A DNA stretch of 64,000 bases, from NCBI RefSeq assembly GCF_904848665.1, contig NZ_CAJHCQ010000002.1, forward strand, positions 248,001 to 312,000, in the 5' to 3' direction. Shown in pieces: positions 8,866-17,504 of this stretch. A program made the position numbers and the translations under genes. Source of the stretch: Paraburkholderia hiiakae. Its GTDB lineage: Bacteria > Pseudomonadota > Gammaproteobacteria > Burkholderiales > Burkholderiaceae. Positions within the stretch are counted from its first letter, which is position 1, and each line of letters starts with the position of its first letter. The notes below the pieces were generated by a model, which did no database searches, was not told the DNA's origin, and saw nothing but the letters and a program-made list of their open reading frames with translations.

Positions 8866-9750
8866 TCAGATGGACGCCGCCTCCCGCTCGATCCACGCGA
8901 GGAACCGTTCGATACGCGGCAATTCGGCGTTTTGCATCGGGTAAACCAGATGATGCGCGCCGACTTCAACGGAATACGTCTCGTCGAAAACAGGCACCAG
9001 CAAACCATCGCGGATTTTCACCGACGCCAGCGTGAGGCTTTCGAGCGCGATGCCGAGGCCGAGCGCTGCTGTTTCGATCGACATGTACGAGCGGTCGAAC
9101 GCAAAGTCGAAGGTCTTCTGTTTGGCGGATACACCCGTTCTGCCAAACCACTGTTTCCACTGGACGAGCGGCGTCTCCGAATAGATCAGACGATGCGCCA
9201 GCAGATCTTCCGGCGTCTTGACGGGATGGCGCTCCAGATAGGCGGGCGACGCAATCGGCGCAATGAACTCGCCACGCACCGTTTTCACTTCCAGATTGTC
9301 CCAGTTGCCGTAGCCATGCCGGATGTCGATATCGTAATAGCCGTTTGAAAACGAGACGTTTTCATACGAACACGCGAGATTGAGCTGGAGATCGCCGTTT
9401 GCTTCCTGAAACGAAGCGAGTCTCGGAAGCAGCCACATGAGTCCAAAGCTCGGGCTCGAATGTACGCGCAAGATGTCGACCTCGGTACGGCTCGATGCGC
9501 GCTCCGTCGCGCGGCTCAGATCGGCGAGTGACCCGGTCACGTCGGAAAGGTAGCGCTCGCCAGTTGGCGTCAACACGAGGCCGCGCCCTGACCGCTGGAA
9601 CAACGGCTGGCCGATGATCGACTCGAGATTGCTGAGCTGATGGCTCACGGCCGACGCCGTCAGGCCCAGTTCTTCCGCCGCGCGATTGACGCTTTTGGTT
9701 CTGGCGACACTCTCGAACGCGATGATGGACTTAAGCGGTGGAATACGCAT
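8866..9750 (-). CDS. LysR-family transcriptional regulator (GcvA-like)
   Basis: A 294-residue LysR regulator, with HTH at about residues 18-48 (SVNRAAEELGLTASAVSHQL) and a complete effector domain containing FGLMWLLPRL. It lies 93 bases upstream of the SDR gene on the same strand, so it is either first in that operon or separately transcribed and controlling it. The start at 9750 is the normal LysR start for the branch (MRIPPLKSI). Confidence 0.92.
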   Translation of the reverse strand: MRIPPLKSIIAFESVARTKSVNRAAEELGLTASAVSHQLSNLESIIGQPLFQRSGRGLVLTPTGERYLSDVTGSLADLSRATERASSRTEVDILRVHSSPSFGLMWLLPRLASFQEANGDLQLNLACSYENVSFSNGYYDIDIRHGYGNWDNLEVKTVRGEFIAPIASPAYLERHPVKTPEDLLAHRLIYSETPLVQWKQWFGRTGVSAKQKTFDFAFDRSYMSIETAALGLGIALESLTLASVKIRDGLLVPVFDETYSVEVGAHHLVYPMQNAELPRIERFLAWIEREAASI

Positions 9751-9951
9751 CGTGAAATTTTTTCAGTTTCAGTTGCGGTGGCGGTTGAACGAAACCGCCT
9801 TTTGCGCGCGTCGTGTGCGCTGCCATTCTGTCGATACTCCTCACCGGTCGCATGAAAAAAATATGGCGACGACCCCGGTGCGGCGGGTCGGAAGCTTTGA
9901 CTTCACCGGCACATTATCTTGATGCGCTGCACAACTGCGCCGGAGACAACG

Positions 9952-10107
9952 ATGCATTATCCGTTTTTCCTTGCCGATGGGGCGCACCCTCGATTTCGAC
10001 TGCGTGGAGATCGGTGCTTCGGCAAGCTGTGCAGCTGGTACGACCACCTATTCGAAGCGTTCAAGATGATCACAGAGGACTTCGCACCGCAGGCGTGGCG
10101 TGAGTGA
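9952..10107 (+). CDS. Possible small protein of unknown function (51 residues)
   Basis: A short open frame starting MHYPFFLADGAHPRF with a good CGGAGACAAC ribosome site immediately before the ATG. The peptide is rich in aromatic residues and charged, with no signal peptide or membrane span and no family I recognise. It lies in the 444-base gap between the LysR gene and rhlE, which otherwise shows nothing but the rhlE promoter region. Length alone does not exclude chance. Confidence 0.35.
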   Translation: MHYPFFLADGAHPRFRLRGDRCFGKLCSWYDHLFEAFKMITEDFAPQAWRE

Positions 10108-10157
10108 TCCCATGACAATGCAGAGCGGGTAGCTCTGCGCGGTGCAATCAGCGCGGT

Positions 10158-10176
10158 AACCGCTAGAATTGCGGTT
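10158..10176 (+). promoter_or_regulatory. Inverted repeat / probable -10 region upstream of rhlE
   Basis: AACCGC (10158-10163), TAGAATT, then GCGGTT (10171-10176). The TAGAAT at 10164-10169 resembles a sigma-70 -10 box 26 bases before the rhlE ATG. No good -35 box is visible at the usual spacing, so this is tentative. Confidence 0.35.
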
Positions 10177-10194
10177 TTAGCCCGGAATACGTCC

Positions 10195-11640
10195 ATGTCT
10201 TTTGCCTCGCTTGGCCTGATCGATCCCTTGCTGCGTAATGTGCAGGACCTCAATTACCAGACACCTACGCCGGTGCAGGTCAAGGCGATTCCTGCTGTGC
10301 TCAGTGGCAAGGACGTCATGGCCGCGGCACAGACCGGCACCGGCAAAACCGCGGGTTTTGCGCTGCCGCTGCTGCAACGGCTGGTGCAACACGGCCCGGC
10401 GGTGTCCAGCAACCGTGCGCGCATTCTGGTGCTGGTGCCCACGCGTGAACTGGCCGAACAAGTGCTGCAAAGCTTTATCGTTTACGGCAAAGGCCTCGAC
10501 TTACGATTTCTGGCCGCCTACGGCGGTGTGAGTATCAACCCGCAGATGATGAAGTTGCGCAAAGGCGTGGATGTGCTCGTGGCCACGCCGGGCCGTTTAC
10601 TGGATCTCAATCGCCAGAACGCAGTGCAGTTCGATCAGATACAAACGCTGGTGCTGGACGAAGCCGACCGCATGCTGGATCTGGGCTTTGCGCGCGAACT
10701 TAACGCCGTCTTTGCTGCTTTGCCGGCTCAGCGCCAGACCCTGCTGTTCTCTGCCACGTTTACCGATGATATCCGCGCCATGGCGGCGAGCATTCTGCGC
10801 GGCCCGGTCAATATCAGCGTCAGCCCGCCCAATGCCACGGCCAGCAAGATCAAGCAGTGGGTGGTGACGGTGGATAAAAGGAACAAGCCTGAGCTCTTCA
10901 TGCACCTTGTGGCTGAGAACAACTGGGAGCACGCGCTAGTGTTCGTTAAGACCCGCATTGGCGTGGACTACCTGGCGGCCATGCTGGATGAAGCGGGCTA
11001 TGCGGTCGACACCATCCACGGCGACAAACCGCAACCCGCGCGCCTGCGGGCGCTGGAGCGCTTCAAGACGGGCGAAGTCAATATGCTGGTAGCGACCGAT
11101 GTGGCTGCGCGCGGGCTGGATATCGACGATCTGCCGCTGGTGATCAACGTTGATCTGCCGATCGTGGCGCAAGACTATGTGCACCGTATTGGCCGCACTG
11201 GCCGCGCGGGCGCCAGCGGCGTGGCGGTGTCCCTTGTGTGTGCCGATGAAGCGCCACTACTAGCCGCGATTGAGGCGCTGATCCGGCAAACGCTGCCCCG
11301 TAAAGAAGAGCCCGGTTTTGAAGCCGAACACCGCGTGCCGGAAACCAGCGCGACGGGTCAGATCATCAAGAAACCAAAAAAGCCCAAGAAGCCCAAAGTG
11401 TTGCAAGCTGCGCCGGGCGCCATGCCGGTGCCCGGCAAAAAACCGCGCCCGCAAAGTGGCGAAAACAAACACAAGCCTGCGGCGCAGCGCGCTGTGGCCG
11501 CGGGTAAAGGCACAAGCTTGTCCAGCGGCAGCCCATTCAGCGTGCAAAAGCCACGCAGCAAACCCGCCAGCAAGCCAGCAGCGGGTTCACGTAAGCCGGC
11601 TGGCAAACCCGCTGGTGGCCGCGGCAAACGCCAACCCTGA
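10195..11640 (+). CDS. rhlE: DEAD-box ATP-dependent RNA helicase, RhlE type
   Basis: A 481-residue helicase with all core motifs in order: the TPVQ Q-motif, AQTGTGKTAG (I), PTRELAEQ (Ia), TPGRLLDL (Ib), LDEADRMLDLGF (II), SATF (III), ALVFVKTR (IV), ATDVAARGLDI (V) and HRIGRTGRAG (VI). After about residue 375 comes a basic, low-complexity Lys/Pro/Ala/Gly-rich tail typical of RhlE proteins, which binds RNA. It probably acts in ribosome assembly or RNA turnover. Codon choice (many AAA, GAT and CTG, fewer GCG) looks different from the catabolic genes on either side, which hints at a different origin, but I have not measured it. Confidence 0.96.
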   Translation: MSFASLGLIDPLLRNVQDLNYQTPTPVQVKAIPAVLSGKDVMAAAQTGTGKTAGFALPLLQRLVQHGPAVSSNRARILVLVPTRELAEQVLQSFIVYGKGLDLRFLAAYGGVSINPQMMKLRKGVDVLVATPGRLLDLNRQNAVQFDQIQTLVLDEADRMLDLGFARELNAVFAALPAQRQTLLFSATFTDDIRAMAASILRGPVNISVSPPNATASKIKQWVVTVDKRNKPELFMHLVAENNWEHALVFVKTRIGVDYLAAMLDEAGYAVDTIHGDKPQPARLRALERFKTGEVNMLVATDVAARGLDIDDLPLVINVDLPIVAQDYVHRIGRTGRAGASGVAVSLVCADEAPLLAAIEALIRQTLPRKEEPGFEAEHRVPETSATGQIIKKPKKPKKPKVLQAAPGAMPVPGKKPRPQSGENKHKPAAQRAVAAGKGTSLSSGSPFSVQKPRSKPASKPAAGSRKPAGKPAGGRGKRQP

Positions 11641-11986
11641 TGCGTGCGGATGAATAACGCCAGCCCTGGAACAGGCCGGCGGTTTGCGGCCCACTGGCAG
11701 GCCAACTTCTTATGGAATGCGAACGCAGCCTGGTGCCTGGGTTCGATGGTGGAGGCGCGCAGCCGGAGTGCCTTGCCATCGAACACCTAGTGATACGTGC
11801 CGTGTTCGGGGCGCTCGTCGCGACCCCCGCGCGCCAGCACGTAGAGCAGCACGCCCGCTTCCCGCGAAACGGGAAGGGCAACGTCCTTGAGGCGGCCGAC
11901 CTATGATTGAAGTGGGAACGGATCGAAATTACGGAGTAGGACTAAGCATTATGAAATGAATCGTTCGAGCTTTGCAATCACGTTAG
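11641..11986. other. Intergenic stretch with a possible gene remnant
   Basis: No intact gene is seen. On the minus strand an open segment of about 37 codons ending at a TAG at 11787-11789 reads protein-like (VLLYVLARGGRDERPEHG), but has no start and no recognisable family. It could be the tail of a lost gene or chance. Confidence 0.35.
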
Positions 11987-12394
11987 TCAGTTGTCAAACG
12001 TGCCGCGATATTCGGGAGCAGCGTCCAAGCGAGTATTCATTTCGAACATCACGCCGCCCGGCGCGCGGCAGAAAAAACGCGACCCGCGGCCATTGTTGAA
12101 GATGCCGGTTTCCATGTGGACGCCCTCTGTCGTGAAGCGCTCATACAGGTCGCGCACGGCGTCGAGGCTCGGTAGTTCGAAGCCCACGTGGAAGGCCTTC
12201 GGCCAAGTCGGCGTGTCGCCGCTTGCGTGGTCGATTACCACGTCGTAGCCGGGGCGCTTGAGGATAAGCGACCGGTCCCATGTTCCCGCTATGGTGAATC
12301 CCAGGTGGCATTCGAAGAAGGCCGCTGTCGCGGCGGTATCGGAAGAGGGGAAGCTCAGGTGATTGAGCTTCATGGCTTGAATCACGTCATTCAT
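11987..12394 (-). CDS. VOC-family (glyoxalase/dioxygenase-like) protein
   Basis: A 135-residue vicinal-oxygen-chelate protein. The MKLNHLSFPSSDTAATAAFFECHLGF opening of the first beta-alpha-beta module carries the metal-ligand His, and the FHVGFELPSLDAVRDLYERF and FFCRAPGGVMFEM segments form the second module with a His in the strand and a terminal Glu. The start ATG at 12394 follows GAGAG. It is transcribed towards rhlE and away from the XRE regulator; no partner gene is obvious. It could be a lyase, a dioxygenase or a resistance-binding protein. Confidence 0.88.
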   Translation of the reverse strand: MNDVIQAMKLNHLSFPSSDTAATAAFFECHLGFTIAGTWDRSLILKRPGYDVVIDHASGDTPTWPKAFHVGFELPSLDAVRDLYERFTTEGVHMETGIFNNGRGSRFFCRAPGGVMFEMNTRLDAAPEYRGTFDN

Positions 12395-12575
12395 CGTCGG
12401 TCTCTCGTGGTGTGGCGGCGGCCCCGTGCCGTTACCGCCTGAGGACTTCAGAATATAAGCAAATGCTCACATTCGGCTACTCGCATTGGGCGTGTGCGCG
12501 CCATGCGCGCAAAACTCCTGTGTCACAGCCGATTCAACGATAAAAGACAGGAGCCACGCCGACGCGTACTCGCAT

Positions 12576-13142
12576 TCAGCGGCGCACGAGCGCCACGACG
12601 TAGACGCACGAGCCCTCGCCCGGATTGAAGAACGCGCAGGCGGCGGGCGGCCCGAGCTGGAGGCAGTCGCCGGCTTCAAGCGTGTGAACCTGCTCGCCTT
12701 CCTCGAATACCAGCGTGCCGCTGCGCACCCAGATCTGCTGATGCTGGAACGTGAACGCCGACGCCGGATACGCGACACGAACTCCGCCCGGCAACTCGAT
12801 CTCCACCAGGTCGAGCATGCCGCCGCTGCGCGGCGAAACGGCTCGTCGCGTATAGCCGGTTTCAGGGTCTTGCCAGATCTGTTGATCGGCGGCGCGGCTC
12901 AAACGCTCGCCGGTCTGCTCGGCGAGCGCGAGCAGCATGGAAAGCTGCAGGCCGAAGGCGCCTGAGAGCCGGCCGAGCACGGTTGCCGTGGGGCTCGCTT
13001 CGCCGCGCTCGATCTTGCTGATCATTGCCTTGGACACGCCTGAGCGCTCGGCCATGTCTGCGAGCGACCAGCCGCGCGATTCGCGCTCGATGCGCACGCG
13101 CGTGGAAATGGCGGAGGTGGGGTCGGTGAGCGGTCGGTTCAT
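12576..13142 (-). CDS. XRE-family regulator with C-terminal cupin domain
   Basis: A 188-residue regulator. Residues about 13-70 are a lambda-repressor-like HTH (WSLADMAERSGVSKAMISKI), and residues about 105-185 form a cupin sensor domain (FTFQHQQIWVRSGTLVFEEG, LEAGDCLQLGPPAACAFFNPG). This architecture is common for regulators of small amine, sulphur or amino acid catabolism. I chose the ATG at 13142 because conservation begins at MNRPLTD. It is divergent from the monooxygenase operon at 13314 with a perfect palindrome between them, so it very likely controls that operon. Confidence 0.92.
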   Translation of the reverse strand: MNRPLTDPTSAISTRVRIERESRGWSLADMAERSGVSKAMISKIERGEASPTATVLGRLSGAFGLQLSMLLALAEQTGERLSRAADQQIWQDPETGYTRRAVSPRSGGMLDLVEIELPGGVRVAYPASAFTFQHQQIWVRSGTLVFEEGEQVHTLEAGDCLQLGPPAACAFFNPGEGSCVYVVALVRR

Positions 13143-13269
13143 GCCTTGAAGGTTGGCGTCGGGCGGGAGCGAGTCGATTATACGGGGCCAGTCGCAGCGC
13201 ACCGTTTAGCAGATCGAACGGCATTCGAGTTAACCCGGATTAAATCGCAGTTTCATTAGTATCCATTCG

Positions 13270-13283
13270 TCTACTATAGTAGA
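13270..13283. promoter_or_regulatory. Perfect 14-bp palindrome, candidate XRE operator
   Basis: TCTACTATAGTAGA is its own reverse complement. It lies 31 bases upstream of the monooxygenase start, in the divergent region shared with the XRE-cupin regulator, and contains a TACTAT/TATAGT core that could overlap a -10 box. That position fits an operator at which the regulator blocks or steers RNA polymerase. Confidence 0.5.
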
Positions 13284-13313
13284 TGGCATCGAGCGCGCCG
13301 AACAGGAGCCGAC

Positions 13314-14687
13314 ATGCCGCGTGAAATCCGTCTGAACGCTTTCGACATGAACTGCGTGGGCCACATTCAGCAGGGCTTGTGGACGCATCCGCGCGACCAG
13401 TCGAGCCGCTATACGGAGCTGCAATACTGGACCGATTACGCGAAGAAGCTCGAACGGGGCCTGTTCGACGGCATTTTTTTCGCGGATGTCGTGGGCGTGT
13501 ACGACGTCTACGGCGGCAACGCAGACGCGGCGCTGCGCGGCGCGGTGCAGGTGCCCGTGAATGATCCCACGCTCGTCATACCGGCCATGGCCGCGGTCAC
13601 GCGGCATCTGGGCTTCGGCGTGACGGCGAATCTCACGTACGAGCAGCCGTTTCTGTTCGCGCGGCGCATGTCCACGCTCGACCATCTTACGGGCGGGCGC
13701 ATCGGCTGGAACATCGTGACGGGCTATCTCGACAGCGCGGCGCGCGCCATCGGCATGGACGGCCAGAACGCTCACGACGACCGCTACGATCTGGCCGACG
13801 AATACATGTCGCTCGTGTACAAGCTCTGGGAAGGCAGCTGGGACGACGACGCCGTCGTCAACGACCGCGCGGGTGGCCTATACGCCGACCCGGCGCGCGT
13901 GCGCATGATTCATCATTGCGGGCCGCAGTACAAGGTGGATGCGATGCACCTGTGCGCGCCGTCGCCGCAGCGCACGCCCGTGCTGTACCAGGCGGGGTCG
14001 TCCACGCGCGGCAGGCGCTTTGCTGCGACACACGCCGAGTGCGTGTTCATCAATGGTCAGAAAATGGAAGGCGTGAAGGAGATTGTCGATGACATTCGGC
14101 GCCAGGCGCTGCAACTCGGGCGCGCGGCCGACGACGTGAAGGTCTTTCTCGGCGCAACGCTGATCGTCGGACGCACGGATAGCGAAGCGCGCGAGAAGTT
14201 CGAAGAGTACCGGCGCTATGCGAGTTCCGAAGCGGCGCTCGCGCACGCCGCGGCGTCGCTTGGCATCGACTTCGCGCGCTACGATCTCGACGAGCCGATC
14301 GAGACAGGCAAGAGCCAGGCGATCGTTTCCAACGTCGAAGCCATGACGCGCAGCGCCGGGCCGCAATGGACGCGCCGCAAGCTGCTCGAGCAGATGGTGC
14401 TCGGCAGCCGCCAGGCGCCGTGGGTGGGTTCTGCGCAACGCATCGCGCAAACGTTGATCGAGTGGAGCGAAACGGCTGGCGTGGATGGTTTCAATCTCTC
14501 GCGCACGGTGGTGCCGGAGTGCTTCGACGACGTGGTCGAACTGCTGGTGCCGGAACTGCAAGCGCGTGGAGCGTACAAGCGCGCGTATCGTGAGGGCACC
14601 CTGCGCGAAAAGCTCTCTGGCGGCGCGCGACTGCCGGCATCGCATATGGCAGCACGGTATCGCGGCGCGCGCGTCAACGACGCATGA
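13314..14687 (+). CDS. LLM-class FMNH2-dependent monooxygenase (NtaA/DmoA/SnaA family)
   Basis: A 457-residue bacterial luciferase-like flavin monooxygenase of the nitrilotriacetate/dimethyl-sulphide/pristinamycin branch. Visible family segments include LNAFDMNCVGHIQQGLWTHP, WTDYAKKLERGLFDGIFFAD, the GRIGWNIVTGYLDSAAR flavin-site segment and PVLYQAGSSTRGRRFAA. It needs reduced FMN from a separate reductase, which is encoded 53 bases downstream. Known members oxidise C-S, C-N or related bonds in organosulphur compounds or aminopolycarboxylates; the substrate here is unknown. Divergent from an XRE-cupin regulator and followed by an MFS carrier. Confidence 0.94.
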   Translation: MPREIRLNAFDMNCVGHIQQGLWTHPRDQSSRYTELQYWTDYAKKLERGLFDGIFFADVVGVYDVYGGNADAALRGAVQVPVNDPTLVIPAMAAVTRHLGFGVTANLTYEQPFLFARRMSTLDHLTGGRIGWNIVTGYLDSAARAIGMDGQNAHDDRYDLADEYMSLVYKLWEGSWDDDAVVNDRAGGLYADPARVRMIHHCGPQYKVDAMHLCAPSPQRTPVLYQAGSSTRGRRFAATHAECVFINGQKMEGVKEIVDDIRRQALQLGRAADDVKVFLGATLIVGRTDSEAREKFEEYRRYASSEAALAHAAASLGIDFARYDLDEPIETGKSQAIVSNVEAMTRSAGPQWTRRKLLEQMVLGSRQAPWVGSAQRIAQTLIEWSETAGVDGFNLSRTVVPECFDDVVELLVPELQARGAYKRAYREGTLREKLSGGARLPASHMAARYRGARVNDA

Positions 14688-14740
14688 CAATCAGGCACTG
14701 AATTCCCGCTACGAGGAGACCGCGGCAAGCGGGCAAGAAT

Positions 14741-15247
14741 ATGGTAGACAAATCCCTCTTTCGCGACGCCATGGCAGGTCTTGGGGCCGCCGTGAACATC
14801 GTGACCACCGATGGCGACGCAGGGCGCGCCGGGTGCACGGCGTCCGCCGTATGCGGCGTGACGGACGAACCGCCCACGCTGCTCGTTTGCATCAATCGCA
14901 CGAGCCGCAATAACGCGATCCTGCGCGAGAACGGCCGGCTTTGCGTGAACGTGCTGGCGGCCGACCAGCGCGAGGTGGCCATGCGCTTTGCCACGAAAGA
15001 CATGGACATGGGCGAACGGTTCGCGCTCGCCGACTGGTATCGGCTCGAAACGGGCGCGCCGGCGCTGCGCGGCGCGGTGAGTTCGTTCGATTGCCACATT
15101 ACGCGCACGACCGAAGTCGGCACGCACACGGTGTTCTTCTGCGAGATCAAGGCGGCGCGCATGGTGGGCGGGCGTGACGGGCTGATCTGGTTCGGCCGCG
15201 CGTTTCATCGCGTGCTCGCGCAGGCGCACGCGGCAGCAGCGGCCTGA
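14741..15247 (+). CDS. Flavin reductase (NADH:FMN oxidoreductase component)
   Basis: A 168-residue HpaC/DIM6-type flavin reductase. The FRDAMAGLGAAVNIVTTDGD opening, GCTASAVCGVTDEPPTLLVCINR flavin-binding strand and FWFGRAFHR-like C-terminus (LIWFGRAFHRVLAQ) are typical. It supplies FMNH2 to the upstream LLM monooxygenase. The stop is followed 2 bases later by the MFS gene, so the three form one operon. Confidence 0.93.
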   Translation: MVDKSLFRDAMAGLGAAVNIVTTDGDAGRAGCTASAVCGVTDEPPTLLVCINRTSRNNAILRENGRLCVNVLAADQREVAMRFATKDMDMGERFALADWYRLETGAPALRGAVSSFDCHITRTTEVGTHTVFFCEIKAARMVGGRDGLIWFGRAFHRVLAQAHAAAAA

Positions 15248-15249
15248 GC

Positions 15250-16530
15250 GTGGTGCGCACGCCTTCTCAAGGTGCTGCCGGTTCCCGTTCTTCGGACGAA
15301 ACGGGGCCGCCCGGGCGAGGCGCGGCGCAACGCGGCAAGGCCGCATCGCTGGCGTTGCTGCTGCTTGCGCAGGTGGCGGCGATGGGCGTGTGGTTTTCGT
15401 CGAGCACCGTGGTGGCCGTCATCAAGCAGGCGCACGCCATTGCCGCGTTCGATGAGGCGCTGCTTACGAGCGCCGTGCAGTGTGGCTTCGTGGTGGGGAC
15501 CATCACGTCCGCGCTGCTTTCGCTGCCCGACCGCTACGATCTGCGCCGGTTGCTCGCGGGCTCCGCGCTCGTGGCGGCGGTCGCTACTGCCTCGCTCGCG
15601 TTCCTGCCTCCGGTTGGCGGCGCGGTCGTCGCGCTGAGGTTCATCACCGGCATGTGCATGGCGGGCGTCTATCCGGTCGGCATGCGGCTCGCGGCCACCT
15701 GGGCGAAGGGCGATCTCGGCCTCCTTGTTGGGCTACTCGTCGGCGCGCTTACGCTCGGCTCGGCGAGCCCCCATTTGCTGGCAGCGACTGGCGGGCTCGA
15801 TTGGCGCACGATCTATGGCGTCGCCGCGGCGTGCGCGGCGTGCGCCGCGGTGCTGATCGGCTTTGCGGGAATCGGGCCGAATATCCGGCGCGCAACGCGC
15901 ATCGACTTTGCGAAGGTCACGCAGGCGTGGCGCCAGCCCGCCTTGCGGCTCGCCAATCTCGGTTATCTCGGCCACATGTGGGAGCTTTACGCGATGTGGG
16001 CGTGGCTCGCGCTGTTCCTTCAGCAAACCTTTATCGCGCGCGGCATGGTCAACGGCCGCACGCGCGCGGAATGGATGACGTTTAGCGTCATCGCGATCGG
16101 CGCGGCGGGCGCGTGGCTCGGCGGCGTGCTGGCGGACCGCGTGGGGCGCACGGCCGTCACGGTGGGTGCAATGGCGACGAGCGCAACGTGCGCGGCGCTA
16201 ATGGGCTGGCTGGCCGACGCGCCGCTCGTCACGATGGGTGCGGTCGCGCTCGTGTGGGGCGTCTCGGTGATCGCCGACTCCGCGCAGTTTTCGGCAAGCG
16301 TGGCCGAACTGGCCGATCCGGACTCGGTCGGCACGCTGCTGACCGCGCAGACCTGCGCGGGTTTTTTACTCACGCTGGTGAGCATTCATCTCGTGCCGTA
16401 TGTGGTGACGTGGCTGGGATGGCGGGGCGGCTTCGGCATGCTGGCCGTGGGTCCGGCGCTCGGTTGCGTCGCGATGCTGCGCTTGCGCCGCCATCCCGAT
16501 GCGGTGAAGCTTGCGGGCGGGCGGCGTTGA
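15250..16530 (+). CDS. MFS transporter, CynX/NimT-like
   Basis: A 426-residue 12-helix carrier starting with GTG two bases after the flavin reductase stop. The first 25 residues are a polar, basic N-terminus; helix 1 begins about residue 33 with ALLLLAQVAAMGVWFSSS. The GMCMAGVYPVGMRLAATWAKG segment between helices 4 and 5 is typical of CynX/NimT-type carriers. Operon position makes it the importer of the monooxygenase substrate or exporter of a product. Confidence 0.88.
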   Translation: MVRTPSQGAAGSRSSDETGPPGRGAAQRGKAASLALLLLAQVAAMGVWFSSSTVVAVIKQAHAIAAFDEALLTSAVQCGFVVGTITSALLSLPDRYDLRRLLAGSALVAAVATASLAFLPPVGGAVVALRFITGMCMAGVYPVGMRLAATWAKGDLGLLVGLLVGALTLGSASPHLLAATGGLDWRTIYGVAAACAACAAVLIGFAGIGPNIRRATRIDFAKVTQAWRQPALRLANLGYLGHMWELYAMWAWLALFLQQTFIARGMVNGRTRAEWMTFSVIAIGAAGAWLGGVLADRVGRTAVTVGAMATSATCAALMGWLADAPLVTMGAVALVWGVSVIADSAQFSASVAELADPDSVGTLLTAQTCAGFLLTLVSIHLVPYVVTWLGWRGGFGMLAVGPALGCVAMLRLRRHPDAVKLAGGRR

Positions 16531-16787
16531 GCATCGAGCCAGCATGAGCCGCGCGTCGATACGGTCTCAGTGTTGAAAAGACTCATGAATCGTTGCGCAC
16601 GCATGCATCTCTCCCGGCGCAACGAATTGCAGGACTGGCGTGCCGCGATGTCGCAAGAATCGGGCGAATTCGAATCCGGTCGTGGTTCCAGCGCATCCAC
16701 AATCCGTGGATCTTTTCACGGGGCCACAGCTAATGTACCTTTGCGCGGATACCCCCATCTGTCTCGCGCAAGAGGAGCTTGTCACGC

Positions 16788-17504
16788 ATGTCAGCAAGAC
16801 TGAACGAATACCAGCAGCCCATTGGCGATCCTGTAACTGGCTGGCAGCCGCGTGAACGGCCCGCGCGCGTGACGATCGAGGGTCAGTTCTGCCGCATCGA
16901 GCCCATTGACCTCGACCGGCACGCCGCCGATCTCTTCGAAGCCTACAGCGCGGCGGCCGACGGCCGCGACTGGACCTATCTGTTCGCCGAGCCGTTCACC
17001 GACTTCGCGGTGTTTCGCGAGTACCTCGCGAAAGCGGCCGCGTCGAGCGACCCGTTCCACTACGCCGTGATCGACCGTGCGAGCGGCAAGGCCGTGGGCA
17101 CGTTCGCGCTCATGCGTATCGAACCGGTGCATGGCGTGATCGAAGTGGGCAGCGTGACGTTTTCGCCGCGCCTGAAGCAAACGCCGGTTTCGACCGAGGC
17201 GCAGTACCTGCTGATGCGCTACGTGTTCGACGACCTGGGCTACCGGCGCTACGAATGGAAATGCGACAGCCTCAACGCGCCTTCGCGCAAGACGGCGCTG
17301 CGTCTGGGCTTCCAGTTCGAGGGCATTTTCCGCCAGGCGATCGTGTACAAGGGCCGCAACCGCGACACCGCGTGGTTCGCCATCATCGACCAGGATTGGC
17401 CGCTCGTGAAAGCCGCGTTCGAGAAGTGGCTCGCTACGGAGAACTTCGACGCCGACGGCAAGCAGCGCGCGTCGCTCGCGAGCCTCAGGCAAGCGGCGTC
17501 CTGA
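16788..17504 (+). CDS. GNAT-family N-acetyltransferase (RimJ/RimL type)
   Basis: A 238-residue acetyltransferase of the RimJ/RimL group, with the acetyl-CoA-binding region LNAPSRKTALRLGFQFEGIFRQ and the preceding TEAQYLLMRYVFDDLGYRRYEWKC segment. I chose ATG at 16788, ten bases after AGAGGAG; an in-frame TTG at 16779 is less likely. It ends exactly where the next GNAT gene starts (TGA then ATG), so the two are coupled. The acyl acceptor is unknown. Confidence 0.92.
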   Translation: MSARLNEYQQPIGDPVTGWQPRERPARVTIEGQFCRIEPIDLDRHAADLFEAYSAAADGRDWTYLFAEPFTDFAVFREYLAKAAASSDPFHYAVIDRASGKAVGTFALMRIEPVHGVIEVGSVTFSPRLKQTPVSTEAQYLLMRYVFDDLGYRRYEWKCDSLNAPSRKTALRLGFQFEGIFRQAIVYKGRNRDTAWFAIIDQDWPLVKAAFEKWLATENFDADGKQRASLASLRQAAS

